The notes under the pieces were generated by a model. The model made no database searches. It was not told the origin of the DNA and was given only the letters and a program-made list of their open reading frames with translations. The translations under genes were made by a program, and so were the position numbers. A stretch of 64,000 nt of DNA from Norana najaformis (taxonomy: Eukaryota; Annelida; Clitellata; Crassiclitellata; Hormogastridae), in contig OZ029913.1 in assembly GCA_964023275.1 (NCBI GenBank), forward strand, positions 49,851,976 to 49,915,975, read 5' to 3'. The first letter of the stretch is position 1; each line of letters starts with the position of its first letter. Positions 22,597 through 63,347 of this stretch are shown here, piece after piece.

Positions 22597-23459
22597 TCCC
22601 TCTTTTCTTACAGCAAATGATTAAAAAAGTGTTCAAGTCTACTGACAGCCTAATCTAATCTAATATAATCTACTAATCTCATAAAAGTCCCTGGTATTCC
22701 GCTGTTTTAGTCTCTATAACAAAAGTCCATTGCGTTCTGCTCTATCAGTATCTATCTTCATAACATGACGGCCAGATCGCGTCACGGTTAGGCCTACTGT
22801 ATTTCCAGATGGTACGGTGACTGTATCCGGAGAGGTCATTTGTGCGGGTGCTATTGACGATGGCGGTACGGATCGTGTCTCTTCTCCCCTGACCCTGTAG
22901 TAGTCCTGAAGGATAAGAGGCGGCTTCGCTTTGAAACGGACGTGCTTTGAGTTTCGACGGAGGGTCGGTCGGCACCGCTTTGATGGCAGTCTATCCACAT
23001 CAAAGTCTCCATTTAAATAGTCGCCCAGTATTAAGTAGCTCTCCGATGGACGCGAGTGGGCTTGGTGAGGCTGTAATGTTTCTTTCGGACTGGTCTGTTG
23101 ATATCTTTCGCAAATCGCCTCTGCTGCGGTCAAAGGCCGTCGAGTTGCGGTCAAAGGCCATCCATCTGCTATGCGGCGTTTCAGCAGGCTGTACTGTACG
23201 TCTGCTTGGGAGGCTTCTCTGATCTCTTTAGATGGCGGCATCTGGCGAATGGCTTCGATCTTTCTCGGGTATGGTTGTGACCCTTTGGCTGTTAGGTCAT
23301 GACCCGGTTTCTTTTGAGACTCTGTCTGATAGCGGGAGCAGATGTCGCATTTCGATACGATGTCTTTGATGGCGTCAGTTATCCCGTTATCTGCGTCACT
23401 CTGCGTCACTGTTCGTCTACCCTGCTCTGTTGAAACTGTCAGTGATTTCTGCCGCACGT

Positions 23460-23535
23460 TCTGCTTCTGTCTGGCTTTCTGCCTCTTTCATTGCTTCTGT
23501 TTGGCTTTCTGCCTCTTTCATTGCTTCTGTCTGGC
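23460..23535. repeat. 30-bp tandem repeat within the LTR element
   Basis: The unit with TTCTGCCTCTTTCATTGC is repeated about 2.5 times. Confidence 0.85.
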
Positions 23536-23750
23536 ATAATCATGCGTGTGAAAGCGTTCCCTTTAACCAGCCATTTCAAGCTGCTCTTTATCACTTTGCT
23601 CACAAGAGTCCAGCTCCGTCATTGTCTTTGCTCGCGATGCACCTTCAATAGGCTTGCCAGCTTTCGCTTCGACTGTGCTAACTTCTGTAGCGTCTTTTAC
23701 TTGTGGTTGACTAATAAGGCGTCGTAATGGCATCTGGACCGGCAGAATCT

Positions 23751-23880
23751 CTTCGCTGGTGTCGAGTTGGACGTTGCCCTCGAGCCGACCGACGAATTCT
23801 GTAGCTATTTCCGCCTCTTCGCTAGTGTCGAGGTGGACGTTGCCCTCGAGCCGACCGACGAATTCTGTAGCCATTTCAGT
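23751..23880. repeat. 66-bp tandem duplication within the LTR element
   Basis: Two copies of a unit starting CTTCGCTRGTGTCGAG, nearly identical. Confidence 0.88.
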
Positions 23881-24355
23881 CTCTGTCCTGAAGTCGATCC
23901 CGAGTCGAAGAAACAATCTGAGACGTGCCTACCTCACCCATGTCTTCGTCGATTTGCATGCTGGTATGCCACCGGCCATGGCTGGGCGCGCTGAGTGTGA
24001 GTAGTTCTTCGTCGAAGCCTAGTTCGCAGACCTCGGGGCCGCTACCCGATTTGCTTGCTGGCTTGGAGTGGCAGACGACTTCGAAGTGTTGTTTTCTGGC
24101 ACATCGGCGACATATCTGGCCGTATGCAGAGCAGAATTCTTTGCGCGCGCGGTGTGTGCGGGTTGCAGTATTTGCACCTGCATTGTTTGCTCACCTTGCT
24201 GACGTGGTCTGCTGAAACTTCTGGCGATCGGTGTCGGCTGAAACTGCGCGCTGACTTTCGTATCGTACGAGAGAGAGACTGAACTTGATCTGGGCCCAGG
24301 AGTCGTAGGTTTATGTTCATACTGGCGATGCTTCAGTTTCTATTCGTGAGTCCCA

Positions 24356-24592
24356 GCTTATCGATCCTAGTCGAACTTATCGAACTGATTCGAGCTTATC
24401 GATCTTAGTCAAGCTTATCGAACTGATTCGAGCTTATCGATCCTAGTCGAGGTTATCGAACTGATTCGAGCTTATCGATCCTAGTCGAGCTTATCGAACT
24501 CACTATTCCAGCTTATCGATCCTAGTCGAGCTTATCTAACTCACTATTCGAGCTTATCGACTATTCGAGCTTATCGAACTTACTTACTATTC
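24356..24592. repeat. 38-bp minisatellite of two 19-bp half units, inside the LTR element
   Basis: CTTATCGATCCTAGTCGAG alternates with CTTATCGAACTGATTCGAG. About five copies, with the last ones diverging and shortening. Confidence 0.88.
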
Positions 24593-24916
24593 GCTGAATC
24601 GTTGAAAGGCCTCAATCTCTTTGTCGATGTCATTACTCCTCTTCCGTGTCAAACTCCATCGTCTGGAACGTCTCGGTGCCCACGCAGGCCAGGAAGACGG
24701 CGGCGCGCTTCGTGGAAGACTGCATGTGCAAGTCAGTTGCAACTTCATAGTTACGCCACTGTTCCAGTCCGATGCTACGTTACCCCAGACATCGTCAGCT
24801 GCGAGGGGAACGGTATGTTTGACAGAGACTACATCGGGTCTGACGATCGTTAAAGTTTCCAGATGGCCTAAATACCTATATATTCCGTGAGACGTGAGAT
24901 TCACTATCTGACACCA

Positions 24917-25137
24917 TGTAACGGTATCGAACTTCATAAACGCAACACCTTGACTGCGGTTAAAATCATATATTATCTACACTAATCGTATCATTACAGA
25001 AGTGTGTTCTCTATCAGTAGTGTTCATGAGTACGTGCTTTTCGTAACCGCCCTATGGGCACGCTAAGTGTCTGTCAGATCACGCATGCTGCAACCCCTAA
25101 CTGCGATTGGTCGGCGCCGTGAGTCAATCATGTCACA
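24917..25137 (-). repeat. LTR (5' LTR of the minus-strand element)
   Basis: Begins TGTAACGGTATC and ends GTCACA. The 5-bp duplication ATATG follows directly. Confidence 0.92.
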
Positions 25138-25142
25138 ATATG

Positions 25143-25300
25143 TACATTCCTGGTACAGTTCTAATCCATTCAAATCTTTTGAATAATGCTGTGCCAGACT
25201 GATACATCTAGTTTGTTTGCAGTTTGATGCGCTGTTCCCGAATTTGAGGATCCAGTTGATTCATCAAAGATTCAGCATAGTTTCTTATTTTAAGAAAAGC
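25143..25300 (-). pseudogene. hAT transposase remnant, part split off by the LTR insertion
   Basis: Minus-strand frames read YSKDLNGLELYQEC, close to the LYPEDLNGEELVEEC stretch that lies shortly before the C-terminal motif in ZMYM1/THAP12-like hAT proteins. Further up ESLMNQLDPQIRE is open. Together with 22141-22364 this shows that the LTR element landed inside an hAT copy. Confidence 0.65.
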
Positions 25301-25753
25301 CAAAAATAATATAAATATATATTGGTTATTTATATACACTAATCCTTAGTCAATTCAAGATCAATATTCAAATAAATTCAAAGATGTTTGATTAATAAAT
25401 ACTGTACAAAATAATTATGATATCAGTTGTGATGTGATTGCTTAATGGGCTGCTTCAATAATGGGCACTGCCAGAATTTCAGCCATTGTCAGTCTCGTGG
25501 TTGACAGCGTTCATGCCTGCTTTTGTACTTACGAAAAAAGAAAGAGAAAGGAAGACAAAACAGAGGAATGAAGGAGATAAGTGTTCAAAAGGAATGACAG
25601 AGGGAAGAGAGAAGAGACAGGAGAGAGACGAGACAGACTTTAACAGTAATTTTAACACGGAGATTCAGTTTGTAAAAACTGTTCCATCAATAATAAACTT
25701 CTGTCTCCATTTAGCAGTTCACCAGATCAAATTCTGCATTGTGAGATTGCTTG

Positions 25754-54692
<28,939 letters not shown>

Positions 54693-56897
54693 ATCACCAG
54701 TTACTGTAACAGTCAAAAGACTTATTTACATTGTTTTCTCTGTGATGCAGCCAGTTAAATTAACTGTGACTGCACAGTATAAGCCTTAAACGTGTGCCTG
54801 GTCCATGGTCCATGTAGTGCATTTAGAGAAGGCAACATACAATGCTGGTGCCATATCGCAAATAATATGAGAACAAAGTAATTTCTTTGCACTTAGCTAG
54901 GGATAGGAAGAGGGAAAGGGATAGAGACAAGGCACATGCAAAACATACAGATGACTGTGTTACTTCTATATATAAACAGCCTTAGACACATGGTCTGTCT
55001 GTGGTCCATTTAGTACAAGAAAAAGGTGACACATATCGCTGGTGCCACTCATGAGTATTATTATTTCTGCATTCAATAAGTGCCGCTATCTAATGATTAA
55101 GCATCACTCAGTGGCACTAAGCAATTGCCAGATATGGGTGTTTGGTGTGGATATCACTGTCAGATGGGTGCTTTGGATAGTCATATGGGTAGAATGTGTG
55201 GTTTTCGGAAGCAGTTTCATTGCTATGGTGTTGATTACTTGGTTTCGAATGTGAATATTAAATGCTCATGTGAATATGAATATGACTTTCAGCTTGACAG
55301 AAATCTTGAATTTAAGTGTTCAAATAAATGAATAAAGTTGTACTGGCGACAAACTGTTAATAATTATCATTTTCATGACCTACTTATGGTGTTCCAGTGA
55401 ATTTTTTGGGCAAAAAAGGAAGTGGGCTACTAGATTGTATGTAGAAACGTAATATGTCAACTGTGGCGTTTATTAGAAAACATCGGTTTGAAAAATCTCA
55501 CCCTTTTCTTCCTCTTACGACATGAGAAGTGTAAAGCGCAAGCTGTACCGTCCAACAATCAGATTCTGCCTCTCTTCGTCACAGATTCATCTAGTACTCT
55601 TCAGAGAATTTTTACGCCACTTTAAATAGACTTAAGTCCGTACCAAGAGACCCGCTTTCGAAAGAACAAGCTTCTTATTGGTTGTTCTCGATTGCCATAG
55701 AGACAGCACGAACATGTTAGTTCATCCAGATCGACTCTAATGGCGGCTGGCGTTAAAAGTATTAGCGCACCATAGTTCACGTTTTATGCGTTTTATTCTT
55801 GTGTTCGTAGTTTTCAGCTAATTTGCATATATCGGATGCTTATGGTAAAGATAGATTTGAATACGCTATAAAGAGGCGATAATAATATTACTGCCAAAAA
55901 ATTTACCTTACTACAAAAATCCGACCTTTTGACGGACATCATGATTCTGGCAGTGGATCCACATACACATTCAGATGCAATCATTTTTTAGATGTTTAAA
56001 ATAAGAAATAGATGCAGAGATCTGATAGTATTATACAGTAAAATATTCTGAAATAAGAACACAACAAACCCAGTAAAATTTATTAACAGCAACAGAATCT
56101 GATAGCAGTTAACGGCGGTAGGTATCCTGTACAAAATCGTAATCCCGAGATTTATACAGCGCCCAACGAAAGCCACCTAACCGGGACCAGCTTATTCACA
56201 GGCGCTCAGTCAAAACAAAATCTTACTGTACGGTGCAAAGTTTCTGTTGCACTAACAATAGCTAGGTTTTCTCACTGGACAAATGTGCATAATGTTCATT
56301 TCGTATGCCATCATGACAGCACTGAGGAAAGTTACCACTATCCAGTTGCAGTTTTGGCCAGAATAGGCATAGAAAAACAAGAAGAGTTTCTTGAAGTCTT
56401 TCTTCACGTTGCATATGACATTATGCAGAAATTAACAGATACTATTTCCACAAAACAGACACTGTGTCCCTTCTTGGATTCTTATATTTCAAGCTAGGTG
56501 TTTACATGCAAAGTGCCATATGAATTTTCATGTATATATAAAATCTGTTTCGATGTTCCGAATCATCTTTGTGGTTTTCAACGTGAGTAACCCTAGATTT
56601 TGGCATAAATGTGGAATTTATTTAGCAGCAACCATCAGTTTATTACTTGTTATCTGGTTCTGTCATTTTTACAGTAATTAATTTCCAGAGTCAGTTTGAA
56701 AGAGAAAAAATTAATGGCTGACCCCTACCAAGATCTTTTTGCCTCTGCATTAAAACACAGTTAAGTTGGCTCTATAGTAAACCCCTTTGCATCAGACTTG
56801 GTTTTTACAAAATTATGTGCTTTTTAGTGAGTTTATTAATAAAGTAAGTTCCTTGTCCCTTGTTCCTTTATAAACACTTTTATAAACTTTTATTTAG
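54693..56897. promoter_or_regulatory. Region between the divergent ERMARD and coiled-coil genes
   Basis: The two genes start in opposite directions about 2.2 kb apart. 55500-55800 is the least AT-rich part, with an ATTGGTTG CCAAT-like site near 55678 and TAATGGCGGCTGG near 55738. I infer a shared promoter or two 5'UTR exons here; no start site is proven. Confidence 0.35.
56135..56216 (-). repeat. Interspersed tail repeat, family B (inverted)
   Basis: Reverse complement reads 'gactgagcgcctgtgaataagctg' and 'ggctttcgttgggcgctg', the best match to 5563-5650. Confidence 0.8.
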
Positions 56898-57013
56898 ACA
56901 TCATGGCCGTTCCACTGAAGCTGAGTTTGTCGAATAGAATGTCATGTCATGGACTTGATGTGAACCAATCAACCAACAGTGCACAGCTGGCAAAGGCTGA
57001 GAGAGAGATCAAG
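56898..57013 (+). CDS. Coiled-coil gene, first coding exon
   Basis: Acceptor TTTATTTAG, ATG at 56903, 37 codons, phase 0. The donor AAG|GTCTGC is weak. Confidence 0.65.
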
Positions 57014-60000
57014 GTCTGCACTTGCTTAATTTACTTATTCTTATGCCAGGATCATATTTTCATGTATCACATTTGACATTTCAGTTAACTTTAAAGAAAG
57101 CTATGCTGATAAGATAGATGTTGCTAAATGATAGCGGTTTTGAATCAAATCGGCATCTTTCTTTTTAGGCAGCATCCTCCTTGAGTCTTTGATGCCGTTG
57201 TGACTCTTGTCCAAACCTTCTTCTTTTTGATGTGCTTTACTACCGTAACAATGTCTTTCCAGACTGCCAGTGCCTATGTTCTCTCTATGCTGTGCAGCTG
57301 GACAGCAGTTTTTGTGGCTCCACACACTGTAATTCTAAATGATCAAACAATAAAAATTTATCCAAAACAAGCTATCTGCGAAGCAAGTTCAGAAACCCAT
57401 GCAATGAATTTTCAGCTTAGGGGGAACATTACCTGCCACGGCTGTGGATGTGTCAACTTCAGTCCTCATATGTACTACTTAAATTATGGCCAAACAGCCC
57501 AGATTTATTCTTGTTTCAAACTATTGTAATTGTAATTTGAAGATTTATAAAGCGCCTCTTAGAGGATAAACTCAACAGAGGTGCTTCCGACCCGAAAAAG
57601 TAAAATCACTGTTGAACAGTAAGTCTTCAGGCGCCTGCGGAACACTGAGAGGGGGAGAGAAAGGAGCTCAAGTCGCAATTCTCGAGGGAGACGATTCCAG
57701 CAAGTGGGACCAATGTAGGCAAAGCTTCTGGACTGGGCTGCAGCGGTACGCATGCGAAGGACAAACAGAAGATCTTGAATGGCCGAGCGAAGGTTGCTAC
57801 GGCCCGGCAACGAGGAGACCAAAGTGCTATACATGTGAGATACTGCACTGGCTTACAGTTAAGACTAATACAGCAACCTGCTTAAAATAATCATCATGCA
57901 TTTTAGCTGTATTTAGGTGTATGCATTCAAGGCTCTGGTGCCACCCTTCAGCTGGGTGCACGGGCCTCTGGACACCTGCCGACATGTCTCTTCAGCTTAC
58001 AGTTACCTCATCATCCAGCACCCCTTTGTAGATGATAGAAAATGCAGGAGCCAGATTTCCCTTAGGCCGTCAGATCTGTGCAGGAAAGGCATTCATCAGT
58101 GGTCGGCTGATTGGCTGTAGAAGCCCACCGATGATGGGTCAGGATTCACAACGGGACTGGTTTGTGGTTTTACTGATTTTCAACTTTGGTTTAGAGTGTC
58201 ATCATTACAGTTCTTGCAGAGGTGATTAGGTGAGAATAAATTGACAGATCGTGGTCTACTCCAGCAAATGTTTGTAGCTGTAGTTGCTAATTGTAGATAT
58301 CTTGTGAGATTTTAGTTTTCTTATCAGTTTCCCTAACTTCTTTGATTGACAGTTTTGATTTTTATGCTCTGAATCTGATTGATTTTCAGCAATTGCAACA
58401 AGAGAATGCAATGCTAAAGAAAAACTTCAATGAAATCAGGTATTTCTATTGGAATTTAGAATTTGATTGGCTTCTCCAATGGATTATGATTTTGACTGCA
58501 GTTTTGACTTGAAGTGACCATTGGCTGATGCCTTGGGCATTATGATACTGATGCTATAGAAGTCATTAGATTAGATTATATTGTAAAATTGAAGTTGAGT
58601 GTTACATAATAGGCTAGATTACCAGGGTGCTTGTTATTTAAGCATTTTTATTATAAATTAATCTGTAACGTAATTTCTGGGAAATTTGGGGTTAACAGGT
58701 GGAGTCCATATTGTGTGCCATTTTTATATTTTAATGGCAATAAAGTTTAAGGTTGAAAGAGAACATATGAAGACAACACATAATTTTGAGTTCTTTAACT
58801 CGTTCAAATTGACCATACTAAATAAACAAGAAATGACTCTGCCAGATGTTTTATAGTAAAAGAGACCCAAAAAACAGAAATTTTGAAATTATGGTATTTT
58901 GTGTAGTACCATATTTTCTGGACTATAAGTTTTGGTTTTTTACATGAGCTTCTAAGAATGCATTGTATTAAAAGGAACGAATTATATATGAGCTTTTACA
59001 AATTTTTGGACTACTCTAGTATATATAATATGCAGTGCTGAAAAGATGAAGAAAAAGACAGAATATCAAAATGTATTCTTCCTGCTGAGGATGACCTATT
59101 TGAGTTTTGTACACTTAAATATTAAACTCTGAGCAAAAGTAGCTCTAAGTATTATTGTTTCTAGAAAGCTCAGACTTAAACTGTCTGGTGTGATAGCACT
59201 TTCATTGTAGACTACTGCCAGATGATATTGTCCAGTTACTTTATTAGGCCACTTGTATTGTAGTCAAGGGCCAAAATGATTGGCTAAATTATCTCTGAGT
59301 ACAATGAATACAATAATTAATATTTGCAGACTTTATTTGTAAGCATATAACAGCCTGCACCTGACTACCATGGGCACCATACTGTCTGGGCTGTTAGCGA
59401 CACATGGCCAACACGGCTCATTACTGCGGCTTACAGAAATTTGCGATTTATAGTCCAGAAAATATGTTATTGCAATGCAGTGTAACTGATCATTATTATT
59501 GCACCTTCTTTGTCCCATCCAAGGTTGACTTGAGATACCATATTCAGCATTCTTGATCCATGTTGCACTGATGGTGAGGAATGATGACCGCCAAATAAAG
59601 TGATAACAGCACACTGGTACACTCACCGACTGGCATTCCCCGGGCAGTTGGTGGCCTTAAATGGATGGTTAAAGATGCAGCATCCAGATATCACTGGTAG
59701 CTGCCAATCAGCTTGGTCTTCAGATTTTTTATTCTTGATGACAGAAGCATAGGCAGTGAACATCAAAAAACTGTACCACCATAATTTTACCAGAATCAAG
59801 CTAACTGCTGATATGTTTTCAGTTAACTGGTGTTCAAATATGACTAATGCTAGTCTATAAAGTGTGAAGGACTGTTTTAACATAGTTGTTTACTCAAGTT
59901 GATGTCATTATTTTTTGCAGCAAAATTGAGGTCTTATATGGCAAAAAACTGGTGGGGCTTAAAGGACCTCTGGCCTCCAAGTTTTTAAGTTAGGGTCCAG

Positions 60001-63000
60001 GGCCTCCCTGCTGTGTGATGCCCTTGCTCAGTATTATGACATTCATGGGACTGAAAGGCCCTGACAGGGTTGTGGCCTTCTTGTGTGAATAAGATTTGCT
60101 TTGTCACTAATTATTAGGCCTATAAAGTGGTAGTTATATAGAGGGCTATGCAAGAAGACTTGTACTAAGGGTTATGACATTGGATTATTTTTGCTTTCTA
60201 TGTTGTGGATGACTCTCTTTTCATCAAAGTTTCTGATTGTAGTATGCAGTTTTCTACAAACTTACTTACTTTATAGATGCCTTCATTTTCTAAATGCAGC
60301 TGTTGTTCATATTTGCTGTCAGCAGTGCCATTTTCTGTTTATTTGTCTTTAACTTCAGCTCGTTATACACTCAGCTAATTGGTGAAAGCAATCATGAAAA
60401 TTATGATGAATGGCGTGTGATGCTACTTAAGTCACAGATCATTCAGCTGGAAAGGCAGGTGAGGAACTTTGTCCATTAGGACGATTGGAAGTCTCTGCTC
60501 TTTGTTCTAGTGTTGAATTTTCTTCCTTAACAGTTGTCGAGGTAACAGATGATCGGATGTCTCAAAATACCATTTCTTCATGGTAATAAGTTGACGTAGA
60601 AGTTCTTTTACATTAACAAGTGATTGCATATACCTTTTGTTATATTTGGTTTTCAGATAAGAACATTTTGTGATTGGACACTTATTGCCCATTACACGTA
60701 CGTGTATGTATGTATGTATCCAGGTGCTTAATATGGTGCTTTTTAAATACTTCACTAAAGTGCTGCATTTGCTAACCAAGGTGGTGCTTAAATTAATTAG
60801 GGAAAAAAAGTTCATCTGTAAGCAAATAATGCTCAAATACTGGAAAAGTCACCAAATGGCGGCTCTTGCACACACATAAAACCAAGCCAACAGTCCCATC
60901 CAGAATTTACACTCGACATTACCTTCAGAGTTCATGGTCCACGTTGTGTTGAGGATTAAGAGTGACCACAGCCAGCATGTCTGACTGACACTCAGTCACA
61001 GGCTTCCTGGTCTGTGCAGGACAGGCATTCATCAGTAATTGTAATTGTAATTGTAATTAGAAATTTATATACCATCACTTCAAGAGAAACTAATTTTCTG
61101 AGTGCTATTATGCTTAGATCCTAAATGATGTTAAATGTTATTAAAAACAGAAAGTTTCACAGTTAGCAAGCAGTGTTCAGAAAATTAGGAGAGTCACCAG
61201 TGGTGAGCTCCCGCACACATGCAGAGTCCATCCAACATCCAGAGTTACTATCTGACACCATGTTAAGAATTCTTGGGGCATGTTGCATCAGGGATGATAA
61301 ACAATGCTAGTAGCAGGCCAGTTGGTCATAAAATCTCTCCATGATTGACAGTTGATACCACTCCAAGGATTTGCTTCACCAGAGCCAAGATTTCCTGGTT
61401 GCAGATGGTACGTGTAAGTCTTGGGCTTGATACAGTCCAAACACCGAATCACCGCCCTCTGTTATGGATGGACTGATTCAAAATGGTGGTCAGGCCTTGA
61501 TGTCCAAACACAATCCAAAAGTCGCAAAAAACAAGCATTAACTTTTAAATGCGCACTCGGGCATAGCAGAAGTCCATCCATAATATCCATCAATGTATTG
61601 ATGTTGAATTGAGGCTTTTGTAAGCAAACAGAGTATCTCAGTCATTTTCTCCCAAGCTGATGGTCACTGATGGTATCTGATCTTTGAACTTGAGAAACAT
61701 TGAGGGATGACCGACATTCATGTGTACCATGACATTGGGAAGATCTGAGACTGTGGTGGATATAGGAGGGCTACTGAGAATGCCTTCAGTGTTCCATTAG
61801 TTTAATTGACCATGCAAAAATGCAAATCAGCTGGATTGACATGCAATTAGTCTGTTGGAGGGTAGACTAATTATAAAAGGCATAGCACAGAATGGAATAC
61901 AGGGACGTGGGAGAGGAATAAGACAAGCAGGCTGTCGCTGGCAGAAGAGCTCAAGTTGACCAGCAAGCTGAGTTGAGGCCTGCATTTGATTGTCATTGTG
62001 AGGCTGGATGGCCATCAGTGGGGGGTCAGCAGTAACATGGGCTGTATAAGGAGGTGAGAGGTATCTGAGGGGTTCTAGGACAATAACCCCTGGACAATTA
62101 CCCCCCGGACAATTACCCCCGGACAATTACCCCCCATGCAAATAACCCCCCCGGACAATTACCCCCCCGGACAATTACCCCCCTATACAGTAAAGAGTAG
62201 ACATGAAAGATTTACCATACATCAAAAACTAATTATTAGACAATTATTAGACAACTGGGCACAGTGTAGAGATGAAAGAATTACCAAACATCAAAAACTA
62301 AATATTGGACAATTATTAGACAATTGGGCCCAGACTAGACATGAAAGAATTACCACACATCAAAAACTAATTATTAGACATCAGACAGTTGGGCCCAGAC
62401 TAGACTCTTTCATGTTGTGTGGTAATTCTTTCATGTCTAGTCTGGGCCCAATTGTCTGATAATTGTCTAATAATTAGTTTTTGATGTATGGTAAGTCTTT
62501 CATGTCTACTCTTTACTGTATAGGGGGGTAATTGTCCGGGGGGTAATTGTCCGGGGGGTTATTTGCATGGGGGGTAATTGTCCGGGGGTAATTGTCCAGG
62601 GGGTTATTGTCCTGTTACCATCTGAGGGCCTTGTCTTCTGGTGGGGCTTCTTGTTCTGGCTTCTTTGATGGGTGCTGGTGAGAAAGCTTGTTGGGGCTGG
62701 ACAATCGTTGCCACCAGAGAGATGCGAGCAGGGACTCAGCCGAGCAGCAAATAAGGGTGAGGAAGTCAGTAACATGGACTATATAAGGAGGTGAAATATA
62801 TTGCTTGGAGTCTTGAGGGAAAAGGGGTCAGTATCAGGTGAAAGATTTATCCATTTTGTTCTGATTGGAGGACAGTCTCAGAGTTTCATTTGAGTGGCAA
62901 GGGACCCATTGGTTTCATTCAGTCAGCGGCCTCTTTATCTCTGAATAAGGTGTGCTTTGGAATTCTAAGTGGTCAGCCTTAAACCAGTCATAGCTGCAGG

Positions 63001-63347
63001 CTTGTGCTGGACTGAGAGTTTTGAAAGTAAATTACAACATTGAATGGCTTGGAGAGGGCCTCTGTATTGGTGGATCTTGATTCCAACGCAAGAAGCTTTA
63101 GTGCTAGCTCTGGAAATCCAGTAAGCATGAATTCCCTCAACCACCATACCTTGGTCTATGCCATTATGTTTGATTCCCCTTTAAAACTTCTGGTTACAGC
63201 CCTGATATTTACTGTACTATTTGAAATATTAATGGTGCTGTTGTCTTCTGGTAGGTTCTGTTGTTGACTGATGCCGTGAGTAGACGATCTGCAGTCATTT
63301 TGGATGTTGAAAATTCTTTGGCTGCTGCTGGGGATTTATGTCGGTTG
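56898..63347 (+). CDS. Coiled-coil protein, 5' part of gene (unidentified)
   Basis: Four plus-strand exons join with matching phases: 56898-57013, 58390-58439, 60359-60458 and 63255-63347. The protein starts MAVPLKLSLSNRMSCHG at 56903, then AQLAKAEREIK|QLQQENAMLKKNFNEI, SLYTQLIGES, EWRVMLLKSQIIQLERQ and VLLLTDAVSRRSAVILDVEN. The heptad-like spacing of L, I and A gives a coiled coil from about residue 28. I do not recognise the family with confidence; a centrosomal or cytoskeletal role is only a guess. More exons should follow right of the window. Introns hold LINE pieces, the unclassified repeats and the foldback element. Confidence 0.7.
57541..57850 (-). mobile_element. LINE 3' end
   Basis: Minus strand: RTAAAQSRSFAYIGPTCWNR, LPRELRL and SVFRRRLKTY, the usual LINE C-terminus, followed by a tail with AATTACAATTACAA. 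Confidence 0.85.
57905..58160 (+). repeat. Unclassified interspersed repeat
   Basis: 'agatctgtgcaggaaaggcattcatcagt' matches 'ggtctgtgcaggacaggcattcatcagt' at about 61010. Confidence 0.5.
58390..58439 (+). CDS. Coiled-coil gene, second exon
   Basis: 50 nt between TGATTTTCAG and ATCAG|GTATTT, phase 0 in and 2 out. QLQQENAMLKKNFNEI. Confidence 0.75.
58480..58582 (+). repeat. LINE 3'UTR tail, family A
   Basis: 'gaccattggctgatgccttgggcattatgatactgatgctatagaagtc' then TTAGATTAGATT. Confidence 0.75.
60359..60458 (+). CDS. Coiled-coil gene, third exon
   Basis: 100 nt between TTTAACTTCAG and CAG|GTGAGG, phase 2 in and 0 out. SLYTQLIGES then DEWRVMLLKSQIIQLERQ. Confidence 0.8.
60830..61100 (+). repeat. 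Unclassified repeat with AATTGT tail
   Basis: Shares 'gtcacca..tgg.g.gctc..gcacaca' with 61190 and the 'ctgtgcaggacaggcattcatcagt' word with 58075. AATTGT repeats at 61025-61055 join another tail. Confidence 0.5.
61190..61600 (+). repeat. Unclassified interspersed repeat, longest copy
   Basis: Begins 'gtcaccagtggtgagctcccgcac' and aligns in blocks with 34900-35230, 60840-60910 and 31065-31160. It has no coding frame I can name. Confidence 0.55.
62077..62613. mobile_element. 537-bp foldback element
   Basis: AGGACAAT opens and ATTGTCCT closes the element. Both arms carry five or six copies of a 13-15 bp unit GGACAATTACCCCC(C) plus one ATGCAAATAACCCCC variant, in mirrored order. Inside are three direct copies of a ~68-bp unit (GACATGAAAGAATTACC..., AAAAACTAATTATTAGAC, GGGCCCAGAC) in the left arm and one inverted copy in the right arm. 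It lies in an intron of the coiled-coil gene. No protein is encoded. Confidence 0.92.
63255..63347 (+). CDS. Coiled-coil gene, fourth exon (3' end uncertain)
   Basis: Acceptor CTTCTGGTAG, phase 0. VLLLTDAVSRRSAVILDVEN...GDLCRL. The donor could be at 63343 or 63347, both imperfect. Confidence 0.65.

Larger units (their letters stand above)
22370..25137 (-). mobile_element. LTR retrotransposon fossil, Ty3/Gypsy-like, broken
   Basis: Direct repeats at both ends (227 and 221 bp) start TG and end CA, flanked by ATATG on both sides (22365-22369 and 25138-25142). Inside the left LTR is a purine tract (AAGAAAAGAGGGA on the minus strand). Inside the right LTR is a TGG primer-binding-site start. Minus-strand pieces recall gag zinc-knuckle cysteines near 24.1 kb, an RT/RNase H linker (KIEAIRQMPP) and the integrase zinc region (CDICSRYQ) at 22.7-23.5 kb. 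The element is far shorter than an intact relative and clearly non-functional. The LTRs differ at about ten sites and two small indels, about 95% identity, so the insertion is of moderate age. Confidence 0.88.

Noticed and set aside
56285-56497. 70-codon plus-strand frame as first exon of the coiled-coil gene
   Set aside because: Ends in a stop with no suitable donor and has no similarity to the next exon.
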